This document shows positions 12,221-23,160 of a stretch of DNA of 64,000 nucleotides, one piece after another. Source of the stretch: Brachynemurus nebulosus (taxonomy: Eukaryota > Arthropoda > Insecta > Neuroptera > Myrmeleontidae); assembly GCA_035578155.1 (NCBI GenBank), contig JAPWDM010000001.1, positions 18,020,725-18,084,724 on the forward strand. Direction: 5' to 3'. The translations under genes were made by a program, and so were the position numbers. The notes under the pieces were generated by a model, which had not been told where the DNA came from, did no database searches, and worked only from the letters and a program-made list of their open reading frames with translations. The first letter of the stretch is position 1; the number at the start of each line of letters is the position of its first letter.

Positions 12221-12310
12221 TATTCGTCAACTAACAAAGATATCGAAAAATCGATTGCTCCATTTAATTGGCCATCGAATGAAAGACGGAATAGCACATT
12301 TTTATAAATG

Positions 12311-12323
12311 TTCTAGAATATTC
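12311..12323 (-). promoter_or_regulatory. Heat-shock-element-like trimer 3
   Basis: TTCTAGAATATTC on +, identical to trimer 1. It is the last unit of the left half of the array. Confidence 0.6.
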
Positions 12324-12444
12324 TATTCGTTAAATAGCAAAAATTATTTGTCTAAATCGGACATTTGGTTTAGACTAGTTTAATTTAGGCTGGACAATTA
12401 AGTGGTGCAGTAGATTTTCCAATATCTTTGTTAGTTGACAAATA

Positions 12445-12457
12445 GAATATTCTAGAA
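12445..12457 (+). promoter_or_regulatory. Heat-shock-element-like trimer 4
   Basis: GAATATTCTAGAA. It is the first unit of the right half, in the opposite orientation to trimers 1-3. Confidence 0.6.
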
Positions 12458-12547
12458 CATTTCTCAAAATGTGTTATTTGGTCTCTTTCTTGGTAGCAAA
12501 TTCAATGGCGACGTCTGTTTTTCAATATCTTTGCTAGTTGACGAATA

Positions 12548-12560
12548 GAATATTCCAGAA
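12548..12560 (+). promoter_or_regulatory. Heat-shock-element-like trimer 5
   Basis: GAATATTCCAGAA, preceded by GAATA, which supplies a further GAA block two bases upstream. The only change from trimer 4 is in a spacer. Confidence 0.6.
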
Positions 12561-12651
12561 CATTTGTCAAAATTGTGTAATTTTACCTCTTTTTCAATGG
12601 ACAATTAAATGGTACAATTGATTTTTCAATATCATTGGTAGTTGACAAATA

Positions 12652-12664
12652 GAACATTCTAGAA
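12652..12664 (+). promoter_or_regulatory. Heat-shock-element-like trimer 6
   Basis: GAACATTCTAGAA. The core positions are intact with one spacer difference. Confidence 0.6.
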
Positions 12665-12754
12665 TTTTTGTCAAACTACACTTTTTAATCTCATTTTTAA
12701 TGATCAATTAAACGGTGAAGTCTGTTTTTTGATATCTTTGCTAGTTGACGATTA

Positions 12755-12767
12755 GAATATTCTAGAA
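12755..12767 (+). promoter_or_regulatory. Heat-shock-element-like trimer 7
   Basis: GAATATTCTAGAA, identical to trimer 4. It is the outermost unit on the right. Confidence 0.6.
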
Positions 12768-12770
12768 TTT

Positions 12771-14336
12771 TACGTTACTCATTTTGCATTTGCATTTTAC
12801 ATATTACGTATACAGAATATGTGCATATACATATATATATGCAATGAAATTTTAAAATTTTTATTGGCTACGAGACCCTCAGACAATATTACCTACGGCC
12901 CTGACTCTAGATTGGTACATAAATTTTCACCAACACAGACAAACAACAACATATCTATGAGAGGAGAACCCCACTAAATCACTGACGTGACTACGTAAAA
13001 TCGAAGTACGTACCATTGGATGGCCACTGTATATATTTTTTTAGAACCTCTTGAAACGTAAGTTTGCGTTTGCATAGCAGGTAATTTGTAGCGTAAGCAA
13101 CATTCTTTATAATTCTGTTGTCTGATTACAATAGGTACAAAAGTAACAGGTCATACAAGTTTACTTACCTTCCGCGGGACGTAAGTAATCGCTTATCGTC
13201 AATTAATAAATAGATTTCTCTATGAAAATAGTTTTTTTATAGACGCCTACAATTCATTTTTTACTAAAATTGCATTTTCGATGAATTTGGTATTTTTTAT
13301 TCATTTTTTTTTTTCGATTTGTTCATCATTTTTTCGTTTGAATAAATAACTTACTTATGCTCAGCCCGTATGTTTATTCTTGTGACTACGGATGCTTAAG
13401 AATCCTCGACATGGATCTTCGGATTCTGAAACTGCATCCGAGGCCACAAAAATAAAACTTACAGTCCTCCATAAGTAATATACTATTTTTAAAACACCAG
13501 AAGGTTGTATATTATTGAATTGTTGAAAAATGGTCTACATATTATAGTTTCAGAATATTAGAAAATACTATTGCAAATTCATCGAGAACTCGTATATAAA
13601 TGGGAAATTTGTATTCCGTTCATAGATCCTTGATAAACATTAAAGAATTTAAAAAAAATGTCTCTTTATTAAAAAAAAAAAAAAAATGTTTAAATTATCA
13701 AACATAAGATAATGATTTCAATTCAGTTTTAGTGTCTAATTTTCTTCAGTGATTATAATTTACGTCATTATTATCTACTTACAACATTAACTTACAAAAT
13801 TAACATAAAAGTTTGTTGTTATGATCTCAAAATTTTATTATACGTTCTCAATATTTGGCAACATTTAAAAACTAACCATTTAGTATACATAGGTATATAA
13901 TATGTGTAGTTCCGTCACGATAAAAATTACAAATATGAAATATTTCTGCAACCATGTTCTGTTGTTGAAATTAAATTAAGGATATCCAAGTGATTTTGCC
14001 GCAATGCTTCATTTACTACAATATCATATATAAAAATGACCAAGTAACTAATAAGTAAGTTCGTACACACTATATACAGACAGAGTCGGTTCAATAAAAA
14101 GTGGGGCATTTAAACAAATTTCGTACAATTTATTGCATTTTGCTACTTTTACATGGGCAAATGCGTACAGCCAGAGAGGTACGATGATCTATATGGAAAG
14201 ATAGATCGTTATGGGACTGTGGTTGTTCAACAAAGTGATATGTTTTCGACATATGTTTTCGCAAGTTACAATTGTAATGAAAAAACGCATATTTATATGT
14301 GATTTTTATTTCGTTTTCGTAAATTATTTGATATGA
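12771..14336. other. Intergenic sequence, no gene recognised
   Basis: AT-rich. A short imperfect hairpin lies at 13380-13440 (GGATGC and GCATCC facing each other). Open frames at 13927-14342 on - show no recognisable domain. Confidence 0.45.
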
Positions 14337-14349
14337 AACCACTGTAACC

Positions 14350-14585
14350 GTATTGCTTTTGGTATAGAACTGCAGTCACCTTACTACTTTTGGTACAGAA
14401 CGGCTGTGATTTTACTACTTTTGGTACAGAATCTTGGTAACTTTTCTACTTTTGGTATAGAACTGCTGTAATCTTACTACTTTTGGTTAAAACGCTTTTG
14501 GTACAGAACTGCTGTGACTTTACTACTTTTGGTACAGAAGTGCTGTAATTTTACTACTTTGAGTATTGAATTGCTGTGACCTCGC
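14350..14585. repeat. 31-bp minisatellite
   Basis: GGTACAGAACTGCTGTGATT plus the following TTACTACTTTT recurs in tandem. The GGTA anchor falls at 14361, 14392, 14423, 14454 and 14485 (exactly 31 bp apart), then at 14500 after a 15-bp truncated unit, then at 14531, with a degenerate unit at about 14562. About eight units, diverging outward. Open frames read on the - strand through it are an artefact of the period and carry no known domain. Confidence 0.9.
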
Positions 14586-14676
14586 TGCATATGGTACAGC
14601 ACTTTGATGGATAAAATTACTGAAGAGGTAAATCGATTCTGAGTAACGGTAGGATCGAAGTAGCATATTATACTTA

Positions 14677-15678
14677 CACAGTAAAAAAATTTGTGTTCTC
14701 CCGTAAACAAAAACTAGTGGTTAAAATTTTTGTGTTAAATAAGTAATACAACCGTGCGTTAATGTAGCATTTCGTGTTTATGTTAAATGAAAATATTAAC
14801 ACAAATTTCTATTTAACAGAATAAAAATGTTAACCTGTTTTGAACAACAAAGAAGTAACATAATATTTGTGTAGAGAACAAGAATGTTTGTTATAAATAC
14901 GTAAATTAGATTAGAATATATATATATATACCAAAATATATATAATAAAAAAGATGAGAGTAGTTCTTATTATTAAACAAAACCGAAAAATTATAAGTTT
15001 TTTCAGTTATTGACGAATATAGTTTTATTAAACGTTTAAAAATGAAACAATTTTCTTACATTTTAAGGTTATTTTGTTACAGATTCAGTTACAAAAAATC
15101 ATGTAAGCTTACTTACATGTAAGATTGTATATTATATAATACAATCTGAAATAAGCTTACATGATTTTTTTTAACTGAATCTGTAACAAAATCACCTTAA
15201 AATGTAAGAAAATTTTTTCATTTTTAAACGTTTAATAAAACTATATTCGTCAACAACTGAAAAACTTAGAGAGTATAATAAAATAAAATAATAAGAGTTA
15301 CTCTCATTTTTTTATTATATATATTTTCTTAGATATATATGGATACAAGTAAGAATTGTTACAAAGAACTGACTTACTTTGCGTTCTTTGAGTCTCATTT
15401 ATAATAATATATAAGTAAAATCGTTATAATTTTTGACGACTTTCAAATATCTTAAGCTTCAGTGGAATTAAAATATTGAATAAAAAAGTTTAACAACTAA
15501 CTCTGATAAATCTGAAAAATTAACACAAAATGTATGTTCTCTTGCATGTTAAATCATTGACAGAAATCTTGTGTATAGATTTGACACATATGCTTTGTGT
15601 TAAAATAACACAAAAAATTGAGTGGACCGTTCTGGACATGTGAAATGTGTTAATTTTAACACAAAGTTTTTCACTGTG
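14677..15678. mobile_element. 1-kb foldback DNA transposon with CACAGTRAAAAA ends
   Basis: CACAGTAAAAAAATTTGTGT at 14677 faces ACACAAAGTTTTTCACTGTG ending at 15678, a terminal inverted repeat with about three mismatches in 21 bp. TTAACACAAA-type subterminal motifs recur inside both ends. The centre is itself a long palindrome: 14919-15125 pairs with 15130-15345, including the pieces around AAGCTTACATG at 15108 and 15154. No transposase reading frame was seen. A target duplication is not clear (flanks CTTA and ATAG). Confidence 0.75.
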
Positions 15679-16372
15679 ATAGTAACCTTCAGTTTTGGAA
15701 AATATCTTTCTGTAGATACAATGGTAATAGCTTAATTGATAACACTAATACAGTTTTCAAGATAGTGATAAAATTTGGATACAGTTCAAATAAATTACAA
15801 TACTTATAAATAAAAATTGGAATACATATTTGTAAAATTGATATTCTGGAAAGCAAAACTCCACGACAAATTTCAATTTCATTAAATAAGTTAATATCGT
15901 CTTTTAGAGGCCACATTTAAGTTTTTAATTTTGCAAAATCAGCCAGTAATGCGGGACTTTTAGAATGGGGCCTGATGTGGTACAGTGTTTGCACCGTCCT
16001 TGGCCCGGCTCTGTATACATGTAGTAGAGTTGATTATTGGGTATAAGATACCGTAGCAACAATCAGAAAAAACTTCAGATATATATTTTGAAATTTGATA
16101 AGCAACGATAACTCGATATAATGGATGGTATGCATAAAGTATGGGCATGGTTGTAGAATGTTCAAATCATAAACGAACTGTTAATTTTTGAATGAATTAC
16201 AATATTTTTATCTTTTTTACAATCTCTTTCACTGGAATATTCTTGAAACCATAAAGTACTTAATAGTTATATTGAATAAGAGGAACACGTGACAAATTGG
16301 CCAAAACACAATATTGTTTGTCCAAAACCAGTATCAATTTGACTTTAATTGTTCTGAAATTATTACATTCTT
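15679..16372. other. Intergenic sequence, no gene recognised
   Basis: Two - strand open frames of 60-75 codons (15689-16148) have no recognisable domain. No repeat partner was seen. Confidence 0.4.
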
Positions 16373-16373
16373 T

Positions 16374-16541
16374 AGCGCCCGCTCTAGCATTTATGTCGAC
16401 CCGGGCAAAAAGGTAAAATTCCGCCCCGGCAAAAGCGGCGACCTTTATTTTTTTTTTACTTGTCTGCTGTAAAAATGCCGCCCCCTCTTTCTCTTGAATT
16501 CTCTTGAATTTTACAAAATGCCGCCCTTAGAGCGGGCCCTG
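16374..16541. mobile_element. Short hAT-like MITE
   Basis: AGCGCCCGCTCTAG on the left faces TTAGAGCGGGCCCTG on the right; the right end matches the CAGGGCC-type terminus common in hAT elements. The flanks CATTCTTT (16366) and CATACTTG (16542) agree at six of eight positions, fitting an old 8-bp duplication. The exact left end is uncertain by a base. The interior has two GCCGCC-containing segments and no coding frame. Confidence 0.55.
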
Positions 16542-16656
16542 CATACTTGAGCATTTGGTCGTGGGTCAATTCATTCAAAAATTGACATCTCATTTATGAT
16601 AGGAGCATTTTATAATCATGAGCGTGGTAACATGTGCAAGATTTATGTATATCAGT

Positions 16657-16659
<3 letters not shown>

Positions 16660-16731
<72 letters not shown>
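16660..16731. repeat. (AAT)n microsatellite
   Basis: About 24 AAT units. Poly-Ile and poly-Tyr readings through it are not genes. Confidence 0.97.
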
Positions 16732-16732
<1 letters not shown>

Positions 16733-16925
16733 CTCGAATCTCCCACTGCCATGGTTTTGCAGCGAGGTTCGGGGATTTATTAGGTAGGGAAGACCAGGAA
16801 GGGGATGCTGTATGACGGACATTACGTACCTGACCTAGAAGTACCTGACCTGGTACGCTGCACGGACACTTTTTCCTCCGCCTGGGGGTTTTTTGAAGTG
16901 CAGTCGCGTTTTTCGTTAATCTTTC

Positions 16926-16965
<40 letters not shown>

Positions 16966-17330
16966 CCCTTCCCTTTGTCCCTAATCCTACCTATTCTCTG
17001 GGGACACGAAAACGAACTAGGCATTCACAGCCGTCTGTCATTGAGCCAACATCTACGCTCCCACAAAAGTCTCGTCGTACGAACCAGTGTACACCAAAAT
17101 AGACGCATAACACCTCGTTTCAAGCAACAACAACAACAATATAAGGAGTGATGTGACAAACCCGTCCGTGAATGTACTACGGTACTTTTACGGATTGGTT
17201 TGGCACATTACCCTTCCACAGAGCCTAATATCTTGCATAATGCCGGTATAGGTGAATGTTACCCAGTACTGTCCTACTGAGTAGTGAGCGCCAGGTTGGC
17301 GTAAAAGTCTATAATAATAATAATCTTTAT
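16732..17330. repeat. Composite repeat with AAT tracts, possible LINE fragment
   Basis: GC-richer sequence bounded by AAT runs (16660-16731, 16929-16965 and about 17310-17322). On +, 17013-17060 reads LGIHSRLSLSQHLRSHK, reminiscent of the GLxxH...H zinc-finger pattern at retrotransposon termini, but the preceding Cys pair is missing. AAT tails of this kind often follow LINE or SINE copies. The assignment is tentative. Confidence 0.35.
16929..16965. repeat. (AAT)n microsatellite
   Basis: About twelve AAT units within the composite repeat. Confidence 0.95.
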
Positions 17331-19144
17331 TCCATATTTTCATACTACATGAATGGATTGCGTCAACAGATGATTATAAAACAACAACGAATTTGTTATC
17401 GTTTTTATCAAAAATTATTAACCGTAGAATACTACAAAGTGAGAAAAAAACACCCATGCGTTGTTATATCTGTGTAATTTAAGAGGGCATGCTAAGTTTG
17501 CTTCTATGCATCCTTAGTATTAGTTATGACCTTGTCCCTCTGTCGTCTGTTATCTATCTTTTTCAATATCCTGTGTAGTAAATAAATCCCAAAAATCATT
17601 GTATAGTATTTTACGGTTAAAGAAGTTTAGATGTTGGATTGTATATACCTATGAGCACTGAATAACTCTACAATTTGTAACATAAAAATACACCTAAGCA
17701 ATTTCTTAGTACTCGATTAAATCAACATCAGTATAAGTAAATAGTTCAATTCAAGTTATAAGAAAAGTATTGGCAAACGAGGATCTAATCTCTCGGGATA
17801 AACATTATAATATAGCTACGCTGTTCTATTTTGTCTGGAAACTATCTTATCGTCTGCAACGATTGGTTAAATAAATATTTCGTGTATGTTAATATTATTA
17901 GGTATCTAGTAGAAAGAAATGGAAACAGCTAGAAGCAAACACAAATATTATATTTTAATAAATATATACGTATTTTATTCAAAGATTTCTTAGGAAAATT
18001 TCATTTAAAATAACTCTTTAATTTTCTCAATGTCAAGCTTGCTTAAATTTATGGACCTCAAACAACTATTTTTAATTCAAAAATGGAACTTATGGTGGGT
18101 CGGAATGTACCAACTAACGTGTTACACATGTTACGGACAAGATATTTATGGAATTATAGGGTACTGTACCATTTATTAACATATTCATGAAAATTCAGTT
18201 ACAGAACAAATGCACATAATATATGTACATACCTACATACGGTGAAGGTAGTTAGGAAGGTATCTATATATAGGTATTATTTAAATTTGCCTCTTGTTTT
18301 ATACTGGCTTTAAATAACTGGTAAAATGTTAACTGTCATGGTACCTAGAAAATATTTGTACATAAATTTTGTAACTAAATTAAAGACTAATAAAATTCAT
18401 TCTCCAAAAATTGTATAAATTTTTGTGGTATCATTATCAATAATAAAGAGAGAATTAGAGATTATTTTACTTTAGGTGCCCGAATAAAACGCTATTTTTG
18501 CAATTTTTTCTAGTGACAATTTAACTAATATGTATCAAGTTCCATAAGAATATTGTAATTTTTTCACTTTTACCATGGAAAAAGTTAGGACAGATTTTTA
18601 CAGCGGATAAACTGGTACCAAACATTTCATTGGTCATTTCATTGTAGGTAAACACGATAAAAATGGAACAAAAATTTGTATTGGTAAATTTAACTGATTT
18701 CAAAATGGCAGTAACAATGTATTAAATAATAATATGAATTATACTAATTTATTTTATTCGTTAAATTTGACCGCATTACACTTCAGTTTCATATTTTTTT
18801 TGAATAAATTTGTGTTTTATACAACTCAAATTTTTTACCTAAAAGTAATTTAACTCGAAGAACTGTCAACTTAACTCGACTGACTGCTAGGCAACAAATA
18901 TTCGTTAGACAAACTCAAATGTATTCGAAAAAATACAAATCTCTCGTGTAATAATAAGTGATTATTAATACAGATATTGAAGTAATTATTTCTGAAATAT
19001 GTGAATATAATTATTTTCTAAATTGACTTTACATGGTTTTCTGTATATTTGCAATTAGAAGTGAAAACTTTTTAAGAAAAAGTAAATTGATCACTAAAAA
19101 GAAGTCGGCGCCGAAAGTTGAAAATTTTTTTTTCTTTTTTTTTA
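17331..19144. other. AT-rich intergenic sequence, no feature recognised
   Basis: No gene, RNA or structured repeat was seen. Open frames at 17256 and 18521 have simple composition and no known domain. Confidence 0.5.
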
Positions 19145-19722
19145 TATGGCTAAATTGCTCCAAAATTGCTCCTTCGAGATCAATAATTGCTCCACCAGAA
19201 AATTAATAATTTAACTAGTTATTTATGAAGAAAAAATTTTTTTCCCGGTATTTAAGGATATTTATATAAATAAACTGCTACTAAATTGTTTTATTTAATT
19301 TAAAAGATAAACAATAATTTTGTTGAATAATTATGACAATATTTTGTTTATTTATAAGAATACCTTTCGGACAAAATCGAATGATCCTTGATCATATGCA
19401 AACGACATACAAATCTATCTCTGAATGCCTATATGTTTTAATAGTACATAAAGTACATAACTTATAAATGTTTATATTTGAATATATTTTAATTAACAGT
19501 CAGAAAATAAATAATATTTAATTTTTAAATTAGATAGAGCCAATTGGAGTAATTTGTTAGAGTATAGAAATTATATAAAAAACTAAATTATTTGGCAAGA
19601 TTTTGATGACTGAAATATTCAAATAAAATTTTTCTTTTGTTTAAATAATTAATTAAATTCAGGTGGAGTAATAATTACTGATCTCAATGGAGTAATTTGA
19701 GTGCGATTTGACCATTTAGCGA
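19145..19722. mobile_element. Possible element with imperfect ~50-bp inverted ends
   Basis: GCTCCTTCGAGATCAATAAT (about 19168) with GCTCCACC faces GGTGGAG with ATTACTGATCTCAATGGAGT (about 19661-19693). Outer GGCTAAATTG and CATTTAGC also pair loosely. The ends are diverged and no duplication was identified, so this is only a candidate foldback repeat. Confidence 0.4.
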
Positions 19723-20528
19723 AAGAAAACAAAATCAATGAAATCGTTTTGAGAGTGTAGGTATCTCTAATATTATCTATTTATTATATTTTAAGTATTC
19801 TTTGCCTATCAAACGTAATTTTGTAACCAAATATCCATTGTTACTCTATATAGGTATGTATACCTATGTACTTAAATTTTGAATGTGTAGTGTAAGTACA
19901 CTTATGAATTATTCAAAGTAAAACTTGATTATCATCACCGGCAATACTTAAGCGTAGACACTTACTTTAACAGTTAGTAAAGATAATAACTTTAACAATT
20001 TCGGGACGTACATTTATATCGTACAATTTCCAATATTAATTTGTACCGTTATTTTATCAATTCAACAAGCTAAATGAAATTTACATACGATGCTACTCTA
20101 ATTCTAATATGATTCAAAATCAATCACTATGATCCAGTAGATCAACATATAGACTATCAGGTGATACGTGTACACAGAAAGATACCGTATGTCTTAAAAT
20201 GATAGCATCATTCAGAGTAATCAGTCAGAAAGCGAATAGATTATATGGTTCATATAAAATTACGGATCCAGGCTCTTTGCAACAAAGAAAGATGTTATGA
20301 TAAAGTGGTATCAGTAGCGTAACAAGATTCGCTGCGTCCTGGAGCTATTTTTATCCGAGCGCTGGACTAATAAACATGGACAATAATTACTGTTTTTTAA
20401 ATTTTGACTAGTAATTCAACTTTCTAGAAAATTTATTTATGAGTCAAATAAAAGACTTTTATCAGTTAATTGCATTAAAACAGCTAAATATAATTAAATT
20501 CGTTTCCTCTTCATTTTATTCTTTAAAA
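19723..20528. other. Intergenic sequence, no feature recognised
   Basis: AT-rich, no reading frame of interest and no repeat partner in the window. Confidence 0.45.
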
Positions 20529-21050
20529 TTAAAAACGCCGTGAGCAGCGGGGCCCCATCATGGAAGTCAAATTTTTCCTTTCATCTTCGGTATTGAATGT
20601 CTACAAGCGAAATATAATTGAAAGTCTACAAGCGATTTGTCATTTTGGTGGTTTCAAAACTGACGATGAGAGTCCGGTTGATAGGGGCTTTAAAAAAAAG
20701 GTTTTAAGTTTTTAATGGCTGAATCTCAGTAAATTTCAATTTTGTGCCGATAGCAGTTAGCAGGAAAAAAGCCAACACAATTCGTACGAGGGCATTGCTA
20801 CCCATGCTTATCCACCAATTGCCTATGTGTTTATGAAGATATTTTTTTTTCCATAAAAATGCAAAATTTCTATTTTATAAATAATAAAAATCCAAAATTT
20901 CTACTTTATAAATAAACAGTGACATTATTAACATTTTTAAATTACTTAATATTTGTGTATGTTTTAACATGTTTTAAATTACTTAAAATTTGCCTAAAAT
21001 TTGACCCCACTTTGATAGTATTGTTGAATGAGCCCCACTTGCCAAATTTC
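20529..21050 (-). repeat. 0.6-kb interspersed repeat, copy 2
   Basis: Reverse-oriented partner of 10230-10830, beginning with the GC-rich end GCCGTGAGCAGCGGGGCCCC. The match decays toward 21050, just before the TA microsatellite. Confidence 0.75.
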
Positions 21051-21082
21051 AGCTCGGGGCCCCACACACATTAAAAGGTAGC

Positions 21083-21086
<4 letters not shown>

Positions 21087-21143
<57 letters not shown>

Positions 21144-21145
21144 CA

Positions 21146-21217
<72 letters not shown>
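21087..21217. repeat. Long (TA)n microsatellite
   Basis: About 130 bp of TA/AT dinucleotides with one short ACATACATACAT interruption near 21140. Confidence 0.97.
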
Positions 21218-21219
<2 letters not shown>

Positions 21220-21931
21220 GTATCTTGTTGCAGGAAGTCGGTCTTTGTTATCAGATTGTATCTTAATCTACCTGCAGTTGAATATTTTTCAGGTTATATA
21301 TCAGACATTTTTTTTTCGTCAGAATCGTGTTCTACGGGTCCGAAAACGAATAGCGCTCCTATTCTCGCCTCTCGCCGTTCTTATCGTATAGGCTATATTA
21401 GTCTAATTTTTTCAAGGGCAAATTTATGTGTTTCTACGGTATATATTATTTTCATTTTTAATGTTGCATTGCGATTGTGACAATAGGTATGAAGGTAAAT
21501 AATGTGTCTATATATGTGGTTTGATTGGTTTGATTTGAAACAGTTAGGATAAGTATTAATTGATTAGCCGATTGTAGTTAACAGGATAAGCGTTATAATT
21601 AAATTGTATTATTGTAATTCACTGACACGTTTTAACATTGGAATTCATTACTATTATGTATCTTCACTCACATGTGCGTAGACATGATGTTAAATTCAAT
21701 GGGATTTTCTCTAAGAAAGATAAAAAACGGATTTTATCACACGAGTAGAGTTTTAGTAGAGTTTAGACGAGATTTTGTAACAATGTGCAAATTATGTGTT
21801 TCCCAACCATTTTCCGGTCATGGCCCGGTAAAATCTCCGATAATTTTGTATGGACCGGTCACACTTAGGATAGAATATTTATGACGATTATCAGTTTTTA
21901 TTAAATTACATTTATATTTAATATAAAAATT
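21218..21931. other. Intergenic sequence, no gene recognised
   Basis: Open frames at 21256-21480 and 21672-21884 show no known domain. Confidence 0.4.
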
Positions 21932-22330
21932 GGTTTTTCTGACTACTGGCCGACCATGTAATTTAGATCAAGTATCGTCCCTTTCTTAAGTATAAGATAA
22001 ATGTTAAAAAAGCTATTATTTAATTTCAAGTAGAATTATCGTATCGTTGAATCATTTCCACTATTATTTGGAATAAAATTTGGTCTTGTAATATGAAATG
22101 TCGTTTTCCGACCACTATATTTACCATTAATTCAGAAAAATATCGGCACTTTCTTAGACGTTCGAAAAAACTTTTAAAAGGAATCCCTTAATTTTAAATG
22201 GAATTATTGTAGCCTGGAATTATTTCTGCCATTAGTTGGAATAATATTTGGTCGCTTACATATGAAATGTTGTTTTCCGACCACTTGGTCTACCATGTAA
22301 TTCAGACAAATATAGACACTTTTTGTAACA
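21932..22330. repeat. ~170-bp satellite-like tandem array, left block
   Basis: Diverged units are anchored on GTCGTTTTCCGACCACT-type sequence at about 21932, 22102 and 22271, so the period is 169-170 bp. Each unit also has a TGGAATCATTTCCxCCATTA-like block and a TCxGCACTTTCTTAxG block. Five units are visible in total with the right block at 22860-23160. Confidence 0.8.
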
Positions 22331-22859
22331 GAGAAATGTTTAACGTAGTTGCTCTGAGATAGTCAGGTAGAAAAGTATGTCTCAACAAAAACATTTTCTT
22401 TTATCAAAAATTAAATAATGTTTTATTATTCTTCAGTTATTATATTAGTTTACCACTTGTTTTTTTGCATTTCCGCGCGCTGATGTTGTAACAATTTAAA
22501 ACAATTGTTGAAAAAGCGTTGTAAAAACGTTGTAAAATGATGTTTTTAAATTATATTTCAAAAACGGCGTGGTCAATAACTTTTATTTCTTATTAAATAT
22601 GGTTTGTAATTTTGTATTAAATAACATATTAAATTTTTATCAAATTTGTTTGACACATTTTCATTTTATTCAAAAAAAAAAAAAAAAAAAAAAATAGAGT
22701 TTTCCCATAAGAGCCCGTGTTAAAATTACAAAACTTTGAAATCATTTTTCTCAAAATTAGGGTGGTCAATTTTTTTTTTGGTAAGGGCTCGTATTATTAG
22801 TATTAGATTAAATAAATATCTAGAGAAGTTTCGTTAAATTCCTTTGAAAAAATCGTTTG
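22331..22859. repeat. Unrelated sequence interrupting the satellite array
   Basis: About 530 bp with no satellite units, containing a 20-plus-bp A run near 22673-22693 and two GGTGGTCAATA/GGTGGTCAATT-like phrases (22568, 22764). It may be a retroposed insert or a diverged repeat of its own. No target duplication was found. Confidence 0.4.
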
Positions 22860-23160
22860 ATCGACCAACTACCTTAAAAGCCTTTCTTAAATTTTAAATA
22901 GAATAGTTACTATATCGTGGAATCATTTCCGCCATTAGTTGGAATAGCATTTGGTCATGTAATATAAAATGTCGTTTTCCGACCACTTGGTCTATTACAT
23001 ATCGACACTTTCCTAAGCATTAGAGAAATATTAAAAAGCCATTTTTAAATCTTAAATAAATTTATTGTATATCTTTGAATTATTTCCCCCATTAATTGGT
23101 ATAACATTTAATGATGTAATATGAAGTGTCGTTTTCCGACCATTTGGTCGACCGTATATT
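22860..23160. repeat. ~170-bp satellite-like tandem array, right block
   Basis: Two further units with GTCGTTTTCCGACCA anchors at about 22971 and 23129 (spacing about 157 bp), in the same orientation as the left block. A reading frame starting at 23126 lies partly in the last unit and is not a gene. Confidence 0.75.

Larger units (their letters stand above)
12100..12770. repeat. Inverted array of ~103-bp monomers carrying heat-shock elements
   Basis: Seven diverged monomers share a block reading, on one strand, GACGAATAGAATATTCTAGA and on the other its complement. Three units point one way (cores at 12109-12121, 12208-12220, 12311-12323) and four the other (12445-12457, 12548-12560, 12652-12664, 12755-12767). 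The axis lies near 12384. Core-to-core spacing within each half is 99-104 bp. Each core fits GAAnnTTCnnGAA (or its complement), the consensus trimer bound by heat-shock factor. Between cores the monomers are diverged AT-rich sequence. Opposite orientation of the two halves makes the region foldback-capable. Helitrons in nematodes are known to carry HSF sites; no Helitron ends were recognised here. Confidence 0.85.

Noticed and set aside
13380..13440. Hairpin with GGATGC and GCATCC arms as a regulatory RNA
   Set aside because: Arms are short and imperfect, with no flanking promoter or conserved copy.
14350..14585. CRISPR-like array
   Set aside because: Units are contiguous 31-bp tandem repeats with no unique spacers, and the genome is eukaryotic.
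16596..17024. Overlapping + and - frames of 63 and 121 codons
   Set aside because: Poly-Ile, poly-Tyr and poly-Leu from AAT tracts; no domain in the remainder.
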